The position numbers were made by a program, and so were the translations under genes. The notes under the pieces were generated by a model. That model had not been told where the DNA came from, ran no database searches, and saw only the letters and a list, made by a program, of their open reading frames with translations. Below are positions 51,273 to 59,011 of a stretch of 64,000 nt of DNA, piece by piece (positions within the stretch are counted from its first letter, which is position 1; each line of letters starts with the position of its first letter). The stretch comes from Pseudescherichia sp032055545 (GTDB taxonomy: Bacteria > Pseudomonadota > Gammaproteobacteria > Enterobacterales > Enterobacteriaceae). The stretch spans positions 23,821 to 87,820 of the forward strand of contig DAMBQR010000009.1 in the NCBI GenBank assembly GCA_032055545.1, in the 5' to 3' direction.

Positions 51273-51274
51273 TG

Positions 51275-51358
51275 ACGCCCGGTAGCGCTACGCTTACCGG
51301 GCCTACACATCGCAATGAACCCATTGTAGGCCGGGCAAACGCAGTGCCGCCCGGCGTT
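51275..51358. repeat. REP pair after tusA
   Basis: GACGCCCGGTAGCGCTACGC continues to CTTACCGGGCCTAC (to about 51306). A second unit, GTAGGCCGGGCAAACGC to CGCCCGGCG, spans about 51326-51357. It marks the left edge of the accessory lac/TRAP module. Confidence 0.87.
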
Positions 51359-51362
51359 GAGC

Positions 51363-53417
51363 TTACTCCGCCAGAAAGACCTCGGCGCCAAAGGCGGGCA
51401 GCGCGTACTGCTGCTCCTGCCGCTCGCCGGTATTTAGCAGCGCCTCAAGCGGCCCCGCTTCCTGAGCCAGATCCAGCGTCACGGCACCATCGCTAAAGTT
51501 CTGCACAAAGATATACCGCTTGCCATCCTGCTCTCTCACGGTCGCTACCGTTCCGGGCGGCAGACGCAGAGCCGTGCAGGCAGACAGCCCGTGCCGGTCT
51601 GCGATCAGCTGATAAAAGTCCGTCAAAAAATCGCTTCCGGTTCTGGCCGCCAGGTAGTACGCCTCACCTTTACCATAGCGGTTGCGGGTTACGGCTGGCC
51701 TGCCCTGGTAGAAGTCCTGCTGATAAACGCCCAGCACCTCCGCCCCTTCGGTATGGATCAGATCGCACAGCTCAACGCAGGTGTAGTCGCGGGTCGCTTT
51801 ACCCCACGATGCCGCCGTCATCTGGATCTGGTTCGTTTCACCGTCGTACAGGCTGTCGATCTCTTCTGACCAGATGCCTAAAACGTCCCGCAACGGGCCA
51901 GGAAAGCCGGTGGTGTAACAGAGATCGTCCTCGTTAACGATCCCTGACCAGTAGGTGACAATAAAAATACCGCCTGCGGCAACGAACTGGTTCACCCGGT
52001 CGGCAAACGCCTCGTTTACCATATAGAGCATAGGTGCAACGACGACGCGGTACCGGCTAATATCGGCGCGCTGGGAGACAATATCGACCTGAATGTTTTG
52101 CTGCCACAGCGCCTGGTAGTGCTTATGCACGGTCTCTTCGAATTTGATGCCGCAGTTGCGTGGCCCTGCAGAATCGTTCACCGCCCAGCGGTTATCCCAG
52201 TCGTAAACAATCGCCACCTCGGCCCGATAATCGCTCCCTGCCGCAGCGGCCAGCTTCTCAAGCGCAGCGCCAACCTGTTTGACATCCTGCGCTACCCGCG
52301 TGTTGAGGTGCCCAACATGATCGACCACCGCACCGTGCAGCTTCTCGCTGGAGCCGCGGCTTTTACGCCACTGAAAATACTGCACTGAGCCGGAGCCGTG
52401 CGCCACCGCCTGCAGGGCCGAAAGCAAATGCATTCCCGGTTTTTTCAGCTTGCTGATCGGCTGCCAGTTGGTGGTGCCCGGCGTTGACTCCATCAGCAAA
52501 AACGGTAGGCCGGGCTTCAGGCTTCTCATCAGGTCAAACGTAAACGCGGTGTAAGAGGCGAGCGCCTGCTGATCCCGGGTCTGATGCCACTCCGGGTAGC
52601 TATCCCAGGAGACAAAATCGATCTCCTGCGCCAGGCGCCAGTAATCGTAATCATTAAACGCGCCGTGAAAATTGGTTGTCGCCGGTAGCGCCGGGTTAAA
52701 CGATTTTACGGTCTCTATCTCATGGCGGCAGAATAGCGCCACCTGTTCAGTGACGAAGCGCCGCCAGTCAAGGTTCAGGGCGTGAACCGACTGCTCCCCC
52801 AGCGGTCCCGGGGACTGGATCTGGCTCCAGCGGGTATATTCGTGGCTCCAGAAGGTGCTCCACCAGCGCTGGTTCAGGTTCTCCAGGCTCTGATATTTCT
52901 GCTTCAGCCAGCCGCGAAAGTTTTCCTGGCAGATCTCGCAGTGGCACTCCCCGCCATATTCATTGGAGATATGCCAGGCCAGCACAGCCGGATGATTGGC
53001 ATAGCGGCTGGCCAGCTGCGCGTTGATCTTTCCCGTCAGGCGGAGATATGCGGGGGAGGAGTAGCAGTGATTATGCCGTTCGCCGTGCAGGTTCCGGGTG
53101 CGATCGCTATTGGTTCGTAACACCTCTGGATATTTTTCTGACACCCACGCTGGCCTTGCTCCGCTGGGCGTCGCCAGAAAAACAGAGATGCCGTTGGCAT
53201 AAAGCTTATCGAGCACCTTATCCAGCCAGCCAAACTGGTAGTGACCCTCTTCAGGCTCCAGGCTTGACCAGCTGAATATGCCGACCGACATGACGTTGCA
53301 GCGGGCCTCTTTCATCATCGCAATGTCCTGCTCGATAATGCCTGGCTGATGCAACCACTGATCGGGGTTGTAATCGGCACCGTGTAAAAAACCCAGCGTT
53401 GGGAATAAGTTGCGCAT
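51363..53417 (-). CDS. GH42 beta-galactosidase
   Basis: A 684-residue GH42 beta-galactosidase, cytoplasmic (no signal peptide). The TIM-barrel domain has the acid/base Glu in WHISNEYGGE and the nucleophile Glu in LLMESTPG. The structural zinc site is suggested by Cys in NHCYSS and the GECHCEIC cluster, as in Thermus A4. The trimerisation and C-terminal small-barrel domains follow (about 390-684). GH42 enzymes favour beta-galactosides, often oligosaccharides from plants. A LacY-type permease gene lies 11 nt upstream in the same operon, and a LacI-like repressor is divergent. It is unrelated to the GH2 LacZ of E. coli, so this is an independent lactose/galactoside module. Confidence 0.92.
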   Translation of the reverse strand: MRNLFPTLGFLHGADYNPDQWLHQPGIIEQDIAMMKEARCNVMSVGIFSWSSLEPEEGHYQFGWLDKVLDKLYANGISVFLATPSGARPAWVSEKYPEVLRTNSDRTRNLHGERHNHCYSSPAYLRLTGKINAQLASRYANHPAVLAWHISNEYGGECHCEICQENFRGWLKQKYQSLENLNQRWWSTFWSHEYTRWSQIQSPGPLGEQSVHALNLDWRRFVTEQVALFCRHEIETVKSFNPALPATTNFHGAFNDYDYWRLAQEIDFVSWDSYPEWHQTRDQQALASYTAFTFDLMRSLKPGLPFLLMESTPGTTNWQPISKLKKPGMHLLSALQAVAHGSGSVQYFQWRKSRGSSEKLHGAVVDHVGHLNTRVAQDVKQVGAALEKLAAAAGSDYRAEVAIVYDWDNRWAVNDSAGPRNCGIKFEETVHKHYQALWQQNIQVDIVSQRADISRYRVVVAPMLYMVNEAFADRVNQFVAAGGIFIVTYWSGIVNEDDLCYTTGFPGPLRDVLGIWSEEIDSLYDGETNQIQMTAASWGKATRDYTCVELCDLIHTEGAEVLGVYQQDFYQGRPAVTRNRYGKGEAYYLAARTGSDFLTDFYQLIADRHGLSACTALRLPPGTVATVREQDGKRYIFVQNFSDGAVTLDLAQEAGPLEALLNTGERQEQQYALPAFGAEVFLAE

Positions 53418-53428
53418 GACCGCCTCCG

Positions 53429-54661
53429 TTAAGCTAAAGACTCTCTCTCCTGAGAAAGATTGATGGCCTGGCCTTTCCGGTTACGTAAAGAGAACACGGA
53501 GAAGAGCGTGAAGAGGCCTGAAACAGTACCAAGAATGATGTAGGTGTTGGCGAAGCCAATGGTGTCGTACAGATAGCCGACAGCGGGTGAGTAGACCGTA
53601 GTGGCGATGGACGCGGCAAACAGCACCAGCAGATAGATAGTTGATGAGAGCTTGTGATCGAAATTCTGCGCAATAAATTTAAACACGGCGATGAGAATGA
53701 GCGGCTTCTCGATGGCGTGCATCATTTTTACTGCGGCAATCCATACCGGGCCGAGAGGGACGGCGGAGCCAAGAATACGTACCGACATAATCGTCCCGGC
53801 AATCACCAGCGCCCATTTTGCGCCTACGCGGTTTACAAACCACGGCATCAGCCCCAAAAACAGGGTTTCAAAACAGACCTGTACCGATGCGAGGGTGCCG
53901 TACCACTTATTCCCGACGTCTACGCTGGAGAATTGCAGGGAGAAATACTGGGCGAACTGCTGGTCATAGGTATCGTAGATTTGCGTCACGAATAGCGTGA
54001 AGATAATCAGCATCCAGAACTGACGATTTTTTGCCAGCTCGAAGACATGTCCTGCCTTCAGGGAGGAGGTCATCTTCTCCTCTTCAACCGTGACCTCTAT
54101 TTTGGTCAGCATAAAGCAGACGGCGGCTAAGACGATAGCCGCACTGGCCAGCCAGAAGGAGAGGTTAGGGTTATCGTTGATATTGCGACCCACAATATAG
54201 GCTGCCGCGGCCCAGCCCAGCGATCCCCACATTCTGACCCGGCCATATTCAAAGGCGTAGCGGCGAGAGATTTTATCAATGTAAGAGTCGATAACGCCGC
54301 AGCCAGAGTTAAAGATAATCCCCAGATAGATACCACCGAGAATAGCCCCCAACCAGAAGGTGCTTACCAGCAGCGGAGCATAGACGTAAATAAAGAATGG
54401 CCCAATCGGCAATAGCAGGGCAACGATCAGGAAGATAAGCGATTTTCTGGTGCCAAATTTGTCAGAAATATAACCAAAGAACGGCTGCATCGTCAGGGCA
54501 ATAAAGGCGTTAATGGCATAGAGCCAGCCGGTTTTTGTTGCGCTGATGCCTAAGTGTTGGGTGGTCCAGATAACAAAAAAAGCCATTGTTGCTGACCAGG
54601 CAAACAGATAGAGAAAGTCGAAGATACTTAAAAGTATGTAGTTCCTTTTGCCGGTAACCAT
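53429..54661 (-). CDS. LacY/CscB-family oligosaccharide:H+ symporter
   Basis: A 410-residue twelve-helix MFS sugar permease of the LacY, RafB and CscB family. LacY residues that can be aligned: Arg144 kept (FEYGRVRMWGSLGWA), Arg302 (SVRILG), His322 and Glu325 (KMMHAIEKP) kept. The Glu126 position reads Asp (GVIDSYIDK). Glu269 is shifted to the Glu of VQVCFETLF, a position where the sucrose permease CscB, from memory, also has Glu. The substrate is thus a galactoside by context but may differ from lactose. I chose the ATG at 54661 (MVTGKRNYILLSI), behind AAGGA; the longer frame upstream lies in the promoter region. First gene of the operon. Confidence 0.88.
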   Translation of the reverse strand: MVTGKRNYILLSIFDFLYLFAWSATMAFFVIWTTQHLGISATKTGWLYAINAFIALTMQPFFGYISDKFGTRKSLIFLIVALLLPIGPFFIYVYAPLLVSTFWLGAILGGIYLGIIFNSGCGVIDSYIDKISRRYAFEYGRVRMWGSLGWAAAAYIVGRNINDNPNLSFWLASAAIVLAAVCFMLTKIEVTVEEEKMTSSLKAGHVFELAKNRQFWMLIIFTLFVTQIYDTYDQQFAQYFSLQFSSVDVGNKWYGTLASVQVCFETLFLGLMPWFVNRVGAKWALVIAGTIMSVRILGSAVPLGPVWIAAVKMMHAIEKPLILIAVFKFIAQNFDHKLSSTIYLLVLFAASIATTVYSPAVGYLYDTIGFANTYIILGTVSGLFTLFSVFSLRNRKGQAINLSQERESLA

Positions 54662-54975
54662 CTCTTTTTTCCTTATCAAGGAACAGAAGTCAGTGCTTCG
54701 CCTGGGCTGCGGCGAATAGCGTTCTTTTGGGCGTGTCTGGCTGGTGTGAACAGCATCGTACGAAAATGTACGACGTTCACATCCTTGGTTTACATACAAT
54801 ACCTGACAAATCTTTTGCACAACGTTCAACGCTGCGAAATGTAACCGTTATCACAGAACGTGCTTTTTTCGTGTGGGGAAAAGTGAGCAAGATCGCAAAA
54901 AGCAGCCATGTGAACGTAAGACATTTTGATATGATAGAGGTGTGAACTTGAGACGTAACTGAGAAAGGAAAAAGG
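54662..54975. promoter_or_regulatory. lac-like divergent control region (314 nt)
   Basis: No gene lies here. TGTAA-N6-TCACA (54840-54855) within AAATGTAACCGTTATCACAG is a near-consensus CRP site; the same bases also resemble a GalR-type dyad. On the reverse strand TATTGT (54801-54796), with TTGTGC about 15 nt upstream as -35, could be the permease promoter. The CRP centre would then lie about 60 nt from the start, the class I spacing. TCGTAC-N6-GTACGA (54756-54773), flanked by GTGAAC (54746) and GTTCAC (54775), is the best operator candidate downstream of the start. Further half-sites GTGAGC (54883) and GTGAAC (54911, 54943) occur near lacI. Confidence 0.6.
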
Positions 54976-55995
54976 GTGAATAAGAGCAGAAATGTGACCC
55001 TGGAAGACGTTGCCCGCCACGCTGGCGTCTCTTACCAGACCGTATCCAGAGTATTAAATAAATCCGTGAACGTTGCCGAAAAGACGCGTATTCGTGTTGA
55101 AGAAGCGATTGAAGAGCTGCGCTATGTGCCCAACCGTCTCGCCCAGCAGCTGGTAGGGAAACACGCACACACTCTCGGACTGGTTACTACCTCGCTTGCT
55201 CTTCATGCGCCTTCGCAAATTGCTGCTTCGGTAAAGAAACATGCCCGCGATGCTGGCTATCAGGTTCTCATCTCAATGATTGATGAAAACGATACCACCG
55301 CTATCCAGCAATCAATTAATGACTTTAAGTCGCAGCTGGTTGATAAAATTATTATCAACGTGCCGCTGGAAAGGGCTGTCGCTGAAACTGTAGCGCAGCA
55401 GAATGAAGATGTTACCTGCCTGTTTCTCGACGTTGCACCTGATAGCGACGTTTTTCACGTCATTTTCGATCCGACAAACGGTACACGGGAGAGCGTAAAA
55501 CAGCTTTATGAGTTGGGACACCGGCATATTGCGCTGATGCCTGGCCCACAGCATGCCGTATCGGCCCAGCTGCGTTTAGCCAGCTGGCTGGATAGCCTTA
55601 ACGAGTATGGTCTGACGCCGTGCTCGGTCATCTTCGGCTCATGGGACGCGCCGAGCGGGTATGCTGGGGTGCAGACGCTGCTTGCTGAGAAAAAAACGTT
55701 TACCGCTCTGCTGGCAGGTAACGACCAGATGGCATTGGGGGCGCTGAGCGCCTTACATCAGGCCCAAATAGCAGTACCGGAGCAGGTGTCGGTAGTGGGT
55801 TACGATGACAGCTACGAAAGCGCGTTTTTTATCCCCTCCCTGACCACGGTGCGTCTGGATCTGGATGCCCAGGGGAAAGAGGCGGTGGCAAGGGCAGTGG
55901 CAACATCACCGGGTAAGCGACCGGGAAGCCGCATCCTGCCAGCAGAGTTTGTACTGCGTAGCTCAACCGCTATTCGGACTACCGTTGTCACATAA
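54976..55995 (+). CDS. LacI-type repressor lacking the tetramerisation tail
   Basis: A 339-residue LacI-family repressor close to E. coli LacI. The HTH carries GVSYQTVSRVLN, with the LacI recognition residues Tyr, Gln and Arg. The inducer-site string TSLALHAPSQIA is almost the same as LacI (Leu73, Ala75, Pro76, Ile79). Ser193 and Arg197 (VSAQLRLASW), Trp220, Asn246 (GNDQMALG) and Asp274 (VGYDDS) positions are kept; Arg101 is not. The protein ends at about LacI position 340, so the leucine-heptad tetramer helix is absent and a dimer is expected. The start is the GTG at 54976 behind AAAGGAAAAAGG. GC is near 50%, below the backbone. It is divergent from the GH42/permease operon and upstream of the TRAP genes. 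Confidence 0.9.
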   Translation: MNKSRNVTLEDVARHAGVSYQTVSRVLNKSVNVAEKTRIRVEEAIEELRYVPNRLAQQLVGKHAHTLGLVTTSLALHAPSQIAASVKKHARDAGYQVLISMIDENDTTAIQQSINDFKSQLVDKIIINVPLERAVAETVAQQNEDVTCLFLDVAPDSDVFHVIFDPTNGTRESVKQLYELGHRHIALMPGPQHAVSAQLRLASWLDSLNEYGLTPCSVIFGSWDAPSGYAGVQTLLAEKKTFTALLAGNDQMALGALSALHQAQIAVPEQVSVVGYDDSYESAFFIPSLTTVRLDLDAQGKEAVARAVATSPGKRPGSRILPAEFVLRSSTAIRTTVVT

Positions 55996-55996
55996 T

Positions 55997-56041
55997 TGAA
56001 CCATCGTTTCACAATCTTGTTACTTTTGTGAACCGCTTCAC
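55997..56041. promoter_or_regulatory. LacI-family-like operators before the TRAP operon
   Basis: Two related dyads lie in the 134 nt between lacI and dctP: TTGAACCATCGTTTCACAA (55997-56015) and GTGAACCGCTTCAC (56028-56041, central CG). They fit a LacI/GalR/Cra-type operator. Either the adjacent LacI-like protein or Cra (consensus core TGAAWCSNT, seen on the reverse strand of the first) could bind. Which one binds is unresolved. Confidence 0.5.
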
Positions 56042-56129
56042 CTCTGCTTCTCCAGACGTAGTGTAGTTTTTAAGCGTAAAAATTAGAACGCTGTCCTGGC
56101 GCTTACCTCACTACCCTGGAGTTGACTCA

Positions 56130-57101
56130 ATGAAAACGACCCTCAAGCCGTTGTTAGCCGCTCTGTGCCTCTCTGCCTTTGCCTCTTCCGTTGCTGCTCA
56201 AACCATTAAGGCTGCCGACGTCCACCCGCAGGGTTATCCCAACGTGGTGGCCGTGGAGCAGATGGGCGAAAAACTGAAACAGCAAACCGACGGCAAGCTG
56301 GAGATTAAAGTCTTCCCCGGCGGCGTGCTCGGTGATGAAAAGCAGATGATTGAGCAGGCGCAGATGGGCGCGATCGACATGATCCGCGTCTCCATGGCAC
56401 CGGTGGCGGCGATCCTACCGGATATCGAAGTCTTTACGCTGCCCTACGTCTTCCGTGATGAAGACCACATGCACAAGATCATCGACGGCGATATCGGTAA
56501 AAGCATTGGCGATAAGCTCACCGCCAACCCGAAATCCCGCCTGGTGTTCCTCGGCTGGATGGACTCCGGCACCCGCAACCTGATCACCAAGGATCCCATC
56601 GTCAAACCGGAAGATCTGAAAGGGAAGAAGATCCGCGTCCAGGGTAGCCCGGTGGCGCTGGCGACGCTGAAGGATATGGGAGCCAACTCAGTAGCGATGG
56701 GCGTCAGCGAGGTCTACAGCGGGATGCAGACCGGCGTCATTGACGGTGCGGAAAACAACCCGCCGACCTTCGTCGCCCACAACTACATGCCGGTGGCGAA
56801 AAATTACACCCTCAGCGGCCACTTTATCACTCCAGAGATGCTGCTCTACTCCAAAGTGAAGTGGGACAAACTCAGCGCTGACGAGCAGCAGAAGATCCTC
56901 ACCCTGGCCCGTGAAGCGCAGTTTGAGCAGCGCAAGCTGTGGGACGCCTATAACCAGCAGGCGCTCGACAAGATGAAAGCGGGCGGGGTCCAGTTCCACG
57001 AGATCGATAAAACGGTCTTTATCAAAGCGACAGAGCCGGTGCGCGCCCAGTATGGCGATAAGCATCAGGATCTAATGAAAGCCATTGCTGACGTCCAGTA
57101 A
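56130..57101 (+). CDS. TRAP transporter solute-binding protein DctP
   Basis: A 323-residue periplasmic binding protein of the DctP family with a signal peptide (about residues 1-23, VAA-QT). Family landmarks are KVFPGGVLGDEKQMIEQ, the ligand-carboxylate Arg in KKIRVQGSP, EVYSGMQTGVIDGAENNP and the C-terminal coiled helix. The conserved Arg means a carboxylate ligand; E. coli YiaO (diketogulonate) is a paralog, but the actual ligand is unknown. It is the first gene of dctP-dctQ-dctM. Two LacI-type dyads lie upstream, and a sugar acid related to the lac module would fit. Confidence 0.93.
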   Translation: MKTTLKPLLAALCLSAFASSVAAQTIKAADVHPQGYPNVVAVEQMGEKLKQQTDGKLEIKVFPGGVLGDEKQMIEQAQMGAIDMIRVSMAPVAAILPDIEVFTLPYVFRDEDHMHKIIDGDIGKSIGDKLTANPKSRLVFLGWMDSGTRNLITKDPIVKPEDLKGKKIRVQGSPVALATLKDMGANSVAMGVSEVYSGMQTGVIDGAENNPPTFVAHNYMPVAKNYTLSGHFITPEMLLYSKVKWDKLSADEQQKILTLAREAQFEQRKLWDAYNQQALDKMKAGGVQFHEIDKTVFIKATEPVRAQYGDKHQDLMKAIADVQ

Positions 57102-57126
57102 ATCTGACCTGTTTTGTGGAGGACGT

Positions 57127-57636
57127 ATGTCCGAACTCTACCCGAAGTGGATGGACCGTCTGTACCTGCTCGCCATGACCGTGGCGGGCCTGTCGCTGCT
57201 GGTCATGACCATCGTGATCCCCATTGGCATCTTCTCGCGCTACGTGCTCAACCGCGGCGAGTCCTGGCCGGAGCCGATTGCCATTATCTGCATGGTGACT
57301 TTCACCTTTATCGGCGCGGCGGTGAGCTATCGCGCCGGGTCGCATATCGCGGTTAACATGCTTACCGATCGGCTGCCCGAGTCGCTCAAAACCCTGTGCG
57401 CCAGGGCGGTGGATCTGCTGATGCTGGGGATCTCGCTGCTCATGTTCTGGTACAGCTTCTGGCTCTGCGTGGAGCTGTGGGAACAGCCTGTTGCCGAGTT
57501 CCCGATCCTGACCTCCGGGGAGAGCTATCTGCCGCTGCCGCTGGGGTCGGCGATCCTGATCCTGTTTGTCCTTGAACGCCTGCTGTTTGGATCGCAGGAA
57601 AATCGTCCGGTCGTACTGATTGGCAACCATGGTTAA
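57127..57636 (+). CDS. TRAP transporter small membrane subunit DctQ
   Basis: A 169-residue DctQ subunit with four membrane helices. I chose the ATG at 57127 (MSELYPKWMDRLYLLAM) because TGGAGGACGT lies directly upstream. It contains RYVLNRGESWPEPIAIICM and FTFIGAAVSYRAGSHIAVN, the typical DctQ core between helices 1 and 3. It lies 25 nt after dctP and 10 nt before dctM, in one operon. Confidence 0.92.
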   Translation: MSELYPKWMDRLYLLAMTVAGLSLLVMTIVIPIGIFSRYVLNRGESWPEPIAIICMVTFTFIGAAVSYRAGSHIAVNMLTDRLPESLKTLCARAVDLLMLGISLLMFWYSFWLCVELWEQPVAEFPILTSGESYLPLPLGSAILILFVLERLLFGSQENRPVVLIGNHG

Positions 57637-57646
57637 GGGGTGAAAG

Positions 57647-58933
57647 ATGGATGCGTTTGTTTTGTTATTCACCCTCGCCATCTTGCTGGCGCTGGGGATG
57701 CCGGTGGCCTTCGCCGTCGGGTTGAGCGCCGTCGCGGGTGCGCTGTGGATTGACCTGCCGCTGGAGGCGCTGATGATCCAGATCACCAGCGGGGTGAACA
57801 AGTTTACCCTGCTGGCGATCCCGTTCTTTATCCTGGCGGGAGCAATCATGGCGGAGGGGGGCATTGCCCGGCGGCTGGTTAACTTTGCCTACGTCTTTGT
57901 CGGTTTTATTCGCGGCGGTTTGTCGCTGGTAAATATCGTCGCCTCAACCTTTTTCGGTGCGATCTCCGGCTCGTCGGTGGCGGACACGGCCTCTATCGGC
58001 AGCGTGATGATCCCGGAGATGGAGAAGAACGGCTACCCGCGCGAGTATGCGGCGGCGGTGACCGCCAGCGGCTCGGTGCAGGCGATTTTGATCCCGCCCA
58101 GCCATAACTCGGTGATCTACTCCCTGGCGGCAGGGGGCACCGTCTCCATCGCCACGCTGTTTATCGCGGGTGTGCTGCCGGGACTGCTGCTGGGGCTGTG
58201 CCTGATGATCCTCTGCCTTGGCTTTGCCCATAAGCGCGGCTACCCGAAAGGGGAGCGCATTCCGTTTAAGCAGGCGCTGAAGATCCTGTTCGACGCCCTG
58301 TGGGGGCTGATGACGGTGGTGATTATCCTCGGCGGCATTCTGTCGGGTATCTTTACTGCCACCGAGTCGGCGGCGGTCGCCTGCCTGTGGGCGTTCTTCG
58401 TGACCATGTTTATCTACCGCGACTATAAGTGGAGCGAGCTGCCGAAGCTGATGTGCCGTACGGTAAAGACCGTCACTATCGTAATGATCCTGATTGGTTT
58501 TGCGGCGGCCTTTGGTGCGGTCATGACCTACATGCAGCTGCCAACGCGCATCACTGAGTTCTTCACGTCGCTGTCTGACAATAAGTACGTCATTCTGATG
58601 TACCTCAATATCATGCTGCTGCTGGTGGGCACGCTAATGGACATGGCCCCGTTGATTCTGATCCTGACGCCGGTGCTGCTGCCAGTGACCAACTCGTTAG
58701 GCATCGATCCAGTGCACTTCGGTATGATCATGATGGTCAACCTCGGGATCGGGCTGATCACGCCGCCGGTGGGATCGGTGCTGTTTGTTGCCAGTGCGGT
58801 GAGCAAGCAGAAGATCGAGACTGTAGTGCGCGCCATGCTGCCGTTCTACGGCATGCTGCTGGTGGTACTGGCGATGGTGACCTATATCCCGGCGATTTCG
58901 CTATGGCTGCCGGGATTGTTAGGGATGCAGTAA
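57647..58933 (+). CDS. TRAP transporter large permease subunit DctM
   Basis: A 428-residue DctM subunit with about 11-12 membrane helices and two re-entrant hairpins. It is the Na+-coupled transport channel. Signature strings are GSSVADTASIGSVMIPEM, SGSVQAILIPPSHNSVIYS and NLGIGLITPPVGSVLFV. The ATG at 57647 follows AAGGGGTGAAAG. It ends at a double REP unit before convergent zntA. Together with DctP and DctQ it forms a complete tripartite importer, which would act independently of the H+-coupled DctA earlier in the window. Confidence 0.94.
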   Translation: MDAFVLLFTLAILLALGMPVAFAVGLSAVAGALWIDLPLEALMIQITSGVNKFTLLAIPFFILAGAIMAEGGIARRLVNFAYVFVGFIRGGLSLVNIVASTFFGAISGSSVADTASIGSVMIPEMEKNGYPREYAAAVTASGSVQAILIPPSHNSVIYSLAAGGTVSIATLFIAGVLPGLLLGLCLMILCLGFAHKRGYPKGERIPFKQALKILFDALWGLMTVVIILGGILSGIFTATESAAVACLWAFFVTMFIYRDYKWSELPKLMCRTVKTVTIVMILIGFAAAFGAVMTYMQLPTRITEFFTSLSDNKYVILMYLNIMLLLVGTLMDMAPLILILTPVLLPVTNSLGIDPVHFGMIMMVNLGIGLITPPVGSVLFVASAVSKQKIETVVRAMLPFYGMLLVVLAMVTYIPAISLWLPGLLGMQ

Positions 58934-58936
58934 GCG

Positions 58937-59011
58937 TTACGCCCGGCGGCGCTCCGCTTGCCGGGCCGACAAAACCGTAGGCCGGGTCAGGCGAAGCCGC
59001 CACCCGGCGTT
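58937..59011. repeat. REP pair after dctM
   Basis: ACGCCCGGCGGCGCTCCGC with CTTGCCGGGCCGAC, then GTAGGCCGGGTCAGGCG with CCGCCACCCGGCG, form two inverted REP units abutting the zntA stop. They bound the right end of the lac/TRAP module. Confidence 0.88.

Noticed and set aside
56028..56041. CRP site before dctP
   Set aside because: The dyad is GTGAA-N4-TTCAC with a central CG, which fits a LacI-family operator better than TGTGA-N6-TCACA.
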